From NCBI GenBank assembly GCA_022801735.1, contig JAAWSW010000047.1, positions 1 to 9,936 on the forward strand: 9,936 nt of DNA, written 5' to 3'. The stretch is from Bacilli bacterium (GTDB taxonomy: Bacteria > Bacillota_I > Bacilli_A > RF39 > UBA660). Under the pieces are notes generated by a model, which saw only the letters and a program-made list of their open reading frames with translations, did no database searches and was not told the DNA's origin. Made by a program: the position numbers and the translations under genes. Positions 5,006-9,936 of this stretch are shown here, in pieces. Numbering within the stretch: the stretch's first letter is position 1; every line of letters starts with the position of its first letter.

Positions 5006-5473
5006 ATGGCAATAAAATTTAAAAGAATTAATGATCTTAGAGTAGATAATGACCTATTACAAAGAGAAGTAGCCGAAATCATAGGAGCAAATAAAAATAC
5101 ATACCCTCACTGGGAATCAGGACTATATGAAATACCACTAGAAGCAATGGACAAACTGGCTACATACTATAAAGTTAGTATTGATTATATAACTGGGCTT
5201 TCAGATGATAAAGGTAATACAATGAGACGTTATGATAAAGAAATACTTCCAAAAAGATTAAAAAAAATACGTATTCAAAATAAACTCTCACAAGAAAAAA
5301 TGGGATATACTTTAGGTAACATGAGTCAAATAAAATTATCTCGTTATGAAAATGGTATAACTACCATACCTTTTTCCACACTATATTTATTTGCAAAGAC
5401 ATTTAATATTTCAATAGATTACCTAATGGGTAGAAACGACACACAAGAAATAAAAACAACCATAAAAAAATAA
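5006..5473 (+). CDS. Tandem two-domain XRE (Cro/CI) DNA-binding regulator
   Basis: A 155-residue protein made of two consecutive XRE-type helix-turn-helix domains, about residues 7-64 and 83-142. Both carry the same closing signature (VSIDYITGLSD and ISIDYLMGRND) and a recognition-helix region with W/YE-x-G (HWESGL, RYENGI), so one likely arose from the other. A single chain could bind a pseudo-palindromic operator alone. The Shine-Dalgarno AGGTGG is 6 bases from the ATG. It is divergent from the LytTR regulator and ends at its own hairpin. No phage or toxin gene is adjacent, so a prophage or antitoxin role is not supported; the target is unknown and autoregulation is plausible. Confidence 0.85.
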   Translation: MAIKFKRINDLRVDNDLLQREVAEIIGANKNTYPHWESGLYEIPLEAMDKLATYYKVSIDYITGLSDDKGNTMRRYDKEILPKRLKKIRIQNKLSQEKMGYTLGNMSQIKLSRYENGITTIPFSTLYLFAKTFNISIDYLMGRNDTQEIKTTIKK

Positions 5474-5499
5474 CTATTAGTTTTAAACTAATAGTTTTT
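5472..5499. terminator. Bidirectional terminator between the XRE gene and nrnA
   Basis: AACTATTAG (5472-5480) pairs with CTAATAGTT (5488-5496); the loop TTTTAAA can extend the stem by three A-T pairs. A T tract follows on the plus strand. On the minus strand the stem is followed by ATTTTTTTATGG, so it can also end the operon finishing at nrnA (stop at 5548-5550). Confidence 0.75.
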
Positions 5500-5547
5500 A
5501 TTATATTCTTATCTTTACTACATATTCTAAAGCAATAATGAAACCAT

Positions 5548-6504
5548 TTAATTAGTTTCCTTAATATATCTTCTAGACACTTCATCTAATTCTTTAATAA
5601 GAGCCTCTATTTCATCCGTACTCTTCACCCTAGCACCGCTAGCATATATATGACCACCACCACCAAAATGTGAAGCCACCTCATTAATAATCGGCCCTCT
5701 TGACCTAATTGACGTACGATATGATTTCAAATCTTTATCATAAGTAAATGTAACCCAAATTAAAGCCTCATCTATATAATTAAAATTATTTATCATATTA
5801 CCTGGTGTAGCTGCATCCACCTCATATTCATTTAAAACTTTATCATCTATCACAATATAAGCAACTTTATTATCAGTAAATATTAAATGCTGTGATAAAT
5901 AACCTTGAAATTTTATTTCTTTATATGGTCTCATATACAAATCATCATATATCTCAGTAATATCTAAACCTGTTTGACGAATTAATTCCCCTACAATTTC
6001 GAAAGTTTTAGGAGAAGAATAACGAAACATAAATCTATTTGTATCAGCAACTATACCTGCATATAATTTCTTAGCCGCCTTTTCATTTAAAACCAGTTTT
6101 GTATTTAAAGCAAGTTCTGCCACCATTTGAGAAGCACTAGAAGCAGTATCATCAATCCACTCAATATCACAAGTTTTTTCAATAAATGGGTGATGATCAA
6201 TCTTAATACTTCTTTTAAAACGACTAGGTACTGCACCATCAATCCTTTTCAAATCAGGAGTATCAGTAACAATTAACAATCCATCATACATTTCAGGAGA
6301 AAACTTATCTAAAATTCCTAAAAACTTAAACTTATTAGTAGGGTTCCCCACCACATAAACTTCCTTTCTAGGAAATGTATTTAAAATAAGTTCTTTTAAT
6401 CCAAGTGAACTACCCAAAGCGTCAGGATCAGGTCCTACATGTCTAGCAATAATTATCTTATTGGCTTTTTTTATTTCTTTATATATTTGTTTATATTTAT
6501 TCAT
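5548..6504 (-). CDS. nrnA: NrnA: bifunctional oligoribonuclease / pAp phosphatase (DHH-DHHA1)
   Basis: A 318-residue cytoplasmic DHH-superfamily phosphoesterase. In Bacillota, NrnA degrades 2-5-nucleotide RNAs to mononucleotides and dephosphorylates 3'-phosphoadenosine 5'-phosphate, using Mn2+. All key motifs are present: RHVGPDPDALGS (21-32, metal ligands His22, Asp26, Asp28), Asp81 in VTDTPD, the DHH triad Asp103-His104-His105, Asp154 in GIVADTNRF, and the DHHA1 substrate-binding GGGGH (281-285). Length matches the family. It is the last gene of the RDD-phosphatase-ackA operon, 13 bases after ackA, with only a weak GAGAG-type ribosome site. The terminator at 5472-5499 closes the unit. Confidence 0.92.
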   Translation of the reverse strand: MNKYKQIYKEIKKANKIIIARHVGPDPDALGSSLGLKELILNTFPRKEVYVVGNPTNKFKFLGILDKFSPEMYDGLLIVTDTPDLKRIDGAVPSRFKRSIKIDHHPFIEKTCDIEWIDDTASSASQMVAELALNTKLVLNEKAAKKLYAGIVADTNRFMFRYSSPKTFEIVGELIRQTGLDITEIYDDLYMRPYKEIKFQGYLSQHLIFTDNKVAYIVIDDKVLNEYEVDAATPGNMINNFNYIDEALIWVTFTYDKDLKSYRTSIRSRGPIINEVASHFGGGGHIYASGARVKSTDEIEALIKELDEVSRRYIKETN

Positions 6505-6517
6505 AAAATCACACTCT

Positions 6518-7699
6518 CTATTTTATCAGTGTATAAGTCTCTCTAGCAATCATTAACTCTTCATCAGTTGGTATAACAAAACAAGGAATCTTTGAATCTT
6601 TAGTAGTAATTACACCAGTATTAATATCTGAAAATTTAGAAATCACCTTATTATATTCATCCTCAATATATATTCCTAAAGGTCCAAGTTTACTTAACAA
6701 CTTTTCCCTAAAATTAACCGCATTTTCACCAACACCACCACAAAGTACTAAAGCATCAATATCACTAATTCTCATATAAAATTTAGCAATATAATCAACT
6801 ATTCGATTAACATACATTTCATTAGCAAGTATAGCCTTCTCATCGCCAGAATTAATAAGTTCCTCTAAAGCACGATTATCACTAACTTCAGCAATTCCAA
6901 GTAATCCACTTTTCTCATTTAAAACTTTATCAACTTCCGACATACTCATACCAGTCACCCCCATCACATAAGGAATAACCGAGTAATCTATATTACCACA
7001 TCTAGTTCCCATCATCAAACCTTCGTTAGCCGTAAATCCCATGGAATTATCAAAAGACTTACCATCCTTTACCAAAGTAATACTTGCCCCATTACCAATA
7101 TGACAAATAATTAAATTTGGCTTTTTATTCAATCTTTTTTCCATTTCCATAGTAATATATTTTGCACTTATACCATGAAATCCATATTTCCTAACCCCAT
7201 ATTTAGTATACCACTCATAAGGTAGTGAATATAAAAAATTTTCTTTAGGTATAGAATAATGAAAACCTGTATCATAAACTACTATTTGTACAACATTAGG
7301 TAAAATATTTTTAAAAGCCTTAATTCCTGCAATATGGCCAGTCATATGAACTAAAGATAAAAACTTAAATTTTTCCAGTCTTTGTATTAATTCATCAGTA
7401 ACAATTTCTGGGGAAAATTTACCAGCACCATTTACTACCCTATGGCCAATACCATTTATTTCATCCAAACTATTTATAACCCTGTATTCAGTAAGTACAT
7501 TAATAAGATAATTAACAGCCTCATCATGATTTTTTAAAATATCACATTTAGTAGTAATATCTCCATTAATCACAATTTTAATCTCAGTATCTAAACCAAT
7601 TTTATCTATATTTCCATATATTAATACATCTTCTGAAGGCATATTATAAAGTTTAAACTTTAAAGAAGAACTACCAGCATTAATAGATAATAACTTCAT
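6518..7699 (-). CDS. ackA: Acetate kinase (acetate/propionate kinase family), divergent
   Basis: A 393-residue kinase converting acetyl phosphate plus ADP to acetate and ATP, the ATP-yielding end of fermentation. Motifs in order: SINAGSSSLKF (5-15, Asn7), GHRVVNG (85-91, Arg87), VYDTGFH (141-147, Asp143), RKYGFHGIS (170-178, His175), HIGNGASI (200-207, Asn203), GFTANEGLMMGTR (221-233, Arg233), CGGVGENA (320-327) and TDEEL (378-382). The catalytic set known from Methanosarcina AckA is retained. Three sites normally near-invariant differ: GHRVVHGG has Asn90 for His, LHNPPN reads VHMTGH (117-122), and TPLEG is TANEG. This is a divergent member, possibly with shifted acyl preference (inference). 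Its ATG follows the stop of the histidine phosphatase by one base and uses AAGGGGGAAC inside that gene. No pta is in the window. Confidence 0.93.
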   Translation of the reverse strand: MKLLSINAGSSSLKFKLYNMPSEDVLIYGNIDKIGLDTEIKIVINGDITTKCDILKNHDEAVNYLINVLTEYRVINSLDEINGIGHRVVNGAGKFSPEIVTDELIQRLEKFKFLSLVHMTGHIAGIKAFKNILPNVVQIVVYDTGFHYSIPKENFLYSLPYEWYTKYGVRKYGFHGISAKYITMEMEKRLNKKPNLIICHIGNGASITLVKDGKSFDNSMGFTANEGLMMGTRCGNIDYSVIPYVMGVTGMSMSEVDKVLNEKSGLLGIAEVSDNRALEELINSGDEKAILANEMYVNRIVDYIAKFYMRISDIDALVLCGGVGENAVNFREKLLSKLGPLGIYIEDEYNKVISKFSDINTGVITTKDSKIPCFVIPTDEELMIARETYTLIK

Positions 7700-7700
7700 A

Positions 7701-8240
7701 TTAGTTCCCCCTTATCTCATAAACCCTAAAACAACAATTAGGAATTTCTAATTTAGTAAGATCGCCATCGCCAGGAATTCCAGTAATATAATAATGTAAT
7801 GCTCTTGCAATTCCACTATGAGTAACAAGTAAAATTGTTTTATCAGAATACTTAACTAATAAATCTTTAATAAACAAATCCATTCTCTTAAATAAGTCCT
7901 TAATATTTTCACCATTACACTCATTATAATTTAGATTATAATTCCAAAAATCATCATAATTAACATCGGTTTTTCTTTTGAATTCAAAATCGCCATAGTC
8001 ACGTTCAATTAATCTTTTATCGACAATAATTGTCTGAGACACAACATTGCTAGCAGTAATTCTGGCTCTGCTAAGTGGAGAAACAAAAACTGCATCAAAC
8101 CTAATATCCTTAAGTCTCTCACCAACATTTCTAGCCTGCAAAATTCCATTTATCGTTAAATCGCTTTCACTTTTTCCACAAATCAAATGCTTTATATTCG
8201 TCGTAGTTTCACCATGACGCATTATATATAACTTCATCAT
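7701..8240 (-). CDS. Histidine phosphatase family protein (phosphoglycerate-mutase-like)
   Basis: A 179-residue cytoplasmic phosphatase of the histidine phosphatase (branch 1) superfamily. The phospho-accepting RHGET (Arg8, His9) opens the protein, followed by SPLSRARITA (54-63, Arg58), the acid loop LIERDYGDFE (77-86, Glu79) and LLVTHSGIARAL (137-148, second His141). It is too short for gpmA, and the pattern suits PhoE/CobC-like small-molecule phosphatases; the substrate cannot be read from sequence. Two successive ATGs (8240, 8237) follow AAAGGGGATG, so the start is uncertain by one codon. It sits between the RDD gene (12-base gap) and ackA (1-base gap), which implies cotranslation, but co-operonic ackA does not by itself indicate a substrate. 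Confidence 0.88.
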   Translation of the reverse strand: MMKLYIMRHGETTTNIKHLICGKSESDLTINGILQARNVGERLKDIRFDAVFVSPLSRARITASNVVSQTIIVDKRLIERDYGDFEFKRKTDVNYDDFWNYNLNYNECNGENIKDLFKRMDLFIKDLLVKYSDKTILLVTHSGIARALHYYITGIPGDGDLTKLEIPNCCFRVYEIRGN

Positions 8241-8252
8241 TACATCCCCTTT

Positions 8253-8837
8253 TTATTTAGTTTTAGCAACCCAAGTTCCCGCTAATAAATCATGAAGACC
8301 CTTTTTATCTTTTCTATAGCATACCATTAACATAGAAGATAAAATTAGTCCAATTTGTATAATACCTAAACTAGTTATAATCAAAAAATAAATATTTGAT
8401 GGAACAACAAAGACACAAATAATCACTGCGATTAAATAAAACATGCCATTAATAATTAAATTTCTTAATAGTAAATGTAAAAGATTCAATTTTTTATTAC
8501 TTTTAGCCCTAATCTCAATATTCATCATTTTTTTACCTATAGTTTGTCCATTATTAAAATAAGGAAAAAATATAAAATACAAAATAATAAATATTAAATT
8601 AATAACATTTAATACAAGATTATTGGAATCCATCTGTTTATAAATAGAACTAATTCCAGACATATATTCACCAAAAGTAACCTCACCACTGGCATATTCC
8701 AAAGTAATTAAATCCATACTTGATTGCAAACTACCATTATCAGTTTTATAAAAAACACCAATAAACCCTAAAATAACAATTATAATAATTATATCAATCA
8801 AATAAGCAGTCATCCTCTTTTTTAATGATGCCTTCAT
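8253..8837 (-). CDS. RDD-family integral membrane protein
   Basis: A 194-residue inner-membrane protein of the RDD family. Family marks are KKRMTAYLIDI with Arg8 and Asp15 in the first helix, NGQTIGKKMMNI (96-107) after the second helix, and KGLHDLLAGTWV (179-190) at the C-terminus. Membrane segments fall at about 11-30, 74-93, 128-146 and 149-172; an extracytoplasmic loop of about 40 residues lies between the first two. The biochemical role of most RDD proteins is unknown; some act in ion or proton exchange. AGAGGGTGGG stands before the ATG. It is the first gene of a four-gene operon with the histidine phosphatase, ackA and nrnA. Confidence 0.88.
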   Translation of the reverse strand: MKASLKKRMTAYLIDIIIIIVILGFIGVFYKTDNGSLQSSMDLITLEYASGEVTFGEYMSGISSIYKQMDSNNLVLNVINLIFIILYFIFFPYFNNGQTIGKKMMNIEIRAKSNKKLNLLHLLLRNLIINGMFYLIAVIICVFVVPSNIYFLIITSLGIIQIGLILSSMLMVCYRKDKKGLHDLLAGTWVAKTK

Positions 8838-8860
8838 AACCCACCCTCTATTCTTATATA

Positions 8861-8889
8861 ATTATACAATAAATAAACACTACAAGCAA
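8861..8889 (-). promoter_or_regulatory. Sigma-A-type promoter of the RDD-phosphatase-ackA-nrnA operon
   Basis: On the minus strand, -35 TTGCTT (8889-8884), a 17-base spacer and a perfect -10 TATAAT (8866-8861). The predicted leader is about 17 bases and contains the Shine-Dalgarno. The layout is near-identical to the promoter at 1024-1052. Confidence 0.65.
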
Positions 8890-8915
8890 ATAAAAGTTAA
8901 ATTTAATAGTAAAGA

Positions 8916-8949
8916 AAAAGTTTTAAGAAAATATTATCTTAAAACTTTT
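8916..8949 (-). terminator. Terminator of the right-hand surface-protein gene
   Basis: AAAAGTTTTAAGA (8916-8928) pairs perfectly over 13 bases with TCTTAAAACTTTT (8937-8949) around an 8-base loop. The stem begins inside the stop codon (8948-8950) and is followed on the minus strand by the T-rich TTCTTTACTATT. It separates this gene from the operon promoter at 8861-8889. Confidence 0.8.
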
Positions 8950-9856
8950 ATTCTTTAATTATATAAGGTTTTTCTTTAGTCCCATCACCTGATAAAGTTA
9001 TATCAGATTTCAAAAATACAACAGGAAAAGCCATTAACTCTGCTCCAGAATTACTGTATTTTCCATCCAATCCATATCCTCCCATATAATTATGAATTAA
9101 CCATCCATTATGTTCATATTTAGGATTATATGGATCATTTGCATTTATAGTCCAAAAATTTTTTCCTTCTTTATATATCCAATTCTGATTCTTACATGGC
9201 ATATCATCAGCAGAAAGCCAACTCGATCTAGCACTTATGCACTTTGAATCAATACTGCTTTTTATAAAATCAGTAGCATTTAATACTCCAACATTACCTT
9301 CCCATATTGCTCTCTTTTCATTATTAACGTCTGTAGATAATGATGTTAAAGAAACTTCTTCATCCCAATTAAGATAAAGTTTACCTACATAAAAAATATG
9401 ATTAGAAATAAAATTTTTAACCTCTTCAGTTAAAGTATTATAATAGGTTTCATTTAAATATTTATTTAAACTAGCAGTTTCCCACTCAGGGTTAGCATCA
9501 TCATCCCACGCAATTGCTCCACCAGTATTATTTTCACACATTATCTTTAAAGAATTATCAGATTCTATTCCAATAATTCTCCAAAGTTCATTATTAAACT
9601 TAATATAATTATCTGGATTACTGCCTCTATAAATACATCTTCCTTCTTCAGTTACATCTTTATATAATCCATCTCCCGATGTTACAATATTGTTTTTTAA
9701 TTCATTAGGTGTTATTTTCTTACTTGTAATATTTCCCTTAGCAGTTAAGTTTAAGTTTGTTTGAAAAGCAGCATAGCCTGCACTCATTATACATAGTAAT
9801 CCTATCATTGATGCCAAAATTATTTTCCTTTGTTTCTTTCTTTTTCTTCTTCTCAT
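8948..9856 (-). CDS. Exported surface protein with TasA/camelysin-like signal region
   Basis: A 302-residue protein. A very basic N-terminus (MRRRKRKKQRK) precedes a hydrophobic segment (12-30) and the junction SAGYAAFQTNLNLTAKGNI, a pattern typical of SipW/TasA/camelysin-type exported proteins. From about residue 55 comes a domain I recognise from many gut Bacillota surface proteins but cannot name with certainty: EEGRCIYRG, NYIKFNNELWRIIGIESDNS, a Trp-rich middle (including NGWLIHNY), an AFPVVFLKSDITLSGDG motif and a terminal KPYIIKE. Cysteines at 74, 106, 209 and 224 may pair outside the cell. ATG 9856 is preferred to the in-frame GTG at 9865, which lies inside the Shine-Dalgarno AAGGTG. 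No sipW-like peptidase gene is nearby. Function unknown; adhesion or matrix roles are possible. Confidence 0.78.
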   Translation of the reverse strand: MRRRKRKKQRKIILASMIGLLCIMSAGYAAFQTNLNLTAKGNITSKKITPNELKNNIVTSGDGLYKDVTEEGRCIYRGSNPDNYIKFNNELWRIIGIESDNSLKIMCENNTGGAIAWDDDANPEWETASLNKYLNETYYNTLTEEVKNFISNHIFYVGKLYLNWDEEVSLTSLSTDVNNEKRAIWEGNVGVLNATDFIKSSIDSKCISARSSWLSADDMPCKNQNWIYKEGKNFWTINANDPYNPKYEHNGWLIHNYMGGYGLDGKYSNSGAELMAFPVVFLKSDITLSGDGTKEKPYIIKE

Positions 9857-9862
9857 ATACTT

Positions 9863-9868
9863 CACCTT
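9863..9868 (-). promoter_or_regulatory. Shine-Dalgarno deciding the start of the right-hand surface protein
   Basis: Minus-strand AAGGTG lies 6 bases before the ATG at 9856. The in-frame GTG (9865-9863) is part of this element and so an unlikely start codon. Confidence 0.65.
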
Positions 9869-9874
9869 ATGTTT

Positions 9875-9928
9875 ATTATAATTCTTGTTTTTTTATTTTT
9901 TTATCGTTTTTTGTCTATTATAATTATA
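9875..9928 (-). promoter_or_regulatory. Promoter region of the right-hand surface protein, several -10 candidates
   Basis: Minus-strand TATAAT occurs at 9880-9875, 9922-9917 and 9928-9923. The nearest has no recognisable -35 and would start transcription almost on the Shine-Dalgarno. The two distal ones give a leader of about 55 bases, but their -35 would fall at or beyond the window edge, so the true promoter cannot be chosen here. Confidence 0.3.
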
Positions 9929-9936
9929 TCTCATTT

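Noticed and set aside
5006..5473. Prophage repressor or toxin-antitoxin antitoxin
   Set aside because: No integrase, phage, att site or toxin gene is adjacent; both neighbours are chromosomal-type genes separated by bidirectional terminators or a long intergenic gap.
5403..5585. 60-residue minus-strand ORF
   Set aside because: It overlaps the 3' ends of the XRE gene and nrnA and runs through the hairpin terminator between them; no ribosome-binding site.
7701..8240. Phosphoglycerate mutase gpmA or cobalamin phosphatase cobC
   Set aside because: Length and motif context fit the general histidine phosphatase family; no glycolytic or cobalamin genes are nearby to justify a specific symbol.
1..9936. 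CRISPR array, tRNA, rRNA, riboswitch or insertion sequence
   Set aside because: I found no spaced direct repeats of CRISPR type, no cloverleaf or rRNA-like high-GC segment, no recognisable aptamer leader (5' leaders are mostly under 20 bases) and no transposase.

Overview
The window is very AT-rich (by eye well under one-third G+C) and carries thirteen tightly packed genes, strong purine Shine-Dalgarno sequences, T-tailed hairpin terminators and Bacillus-type proteins. This points to the Bacillota, most likely a compact-genome gut Bacilli lineage near RF39/Erysipelotrichia (inference). Tryptophan is read from TGG and I saw no TGA acting as a sense codon, so the standard bacterial code fits; all thirteen genes stop at TAA or TAG.

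Left edge, 1-1100: a surface protein with a pilin-like N-terminal helix and a LamG/concanavalin-like domain (94-999, minus), with its own sigma-A-type promoter and terminator. Region 1060-4070 looks like a spore-envelope locus. A minus-strand operon runs from a degenerate, membrane-anchored polysaccharide deacetylase (2869-3714) to a miniature SpoVID with a C-terminal LysM domain (2154-2825), then a YsxE/CotS-like kinase-fold protein (1289-2164), and ends at a hairpin near 1070. The spoVID-ysxE order is that of Bacillus subtilis. Divergent from this operon lies a 76-residue Pro/Gly/Tyr-rich protein (3814-4044), behind a sequence that fits the mother-cell sigma-K promoter consensus. A 59-residue Trp/Cys-rich membrane ORF (1129-1308, plus) lies antisense to the operon's 3' end.

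Region 4044-5500 is regulatory. It holds an orphan LytTR response regulator (minus) and a divergent protein made of two XRE helix-turn-helix domains (plus). The 232-bp gap between them contains several short palindromes. Bidirectional hairpin terminators bound the region on both sides.

Region 5500-8890 is one minus-strand housekeeping operon: RDD-family membrane protein, histidine phosphatase, a divergent acetate kinase (ackA) and the nanoRNase/pAp phosphatase nrnA, read from a promoter at 8861-8889. The right edge (8948-9856, minus) is a secreted or anchored surface protein with a TasA/camelysin-like signal region, followed by its own 13-bp-stem terminator.

The most noteworthy signal is the compact sporulation module: a shortened SpoVID, a YsxE that appears catalytically dead, a deacetylase-fold protein that appears catalytically dead, and an undescribed small coat-like protein under a candidate sigma-K promoter.
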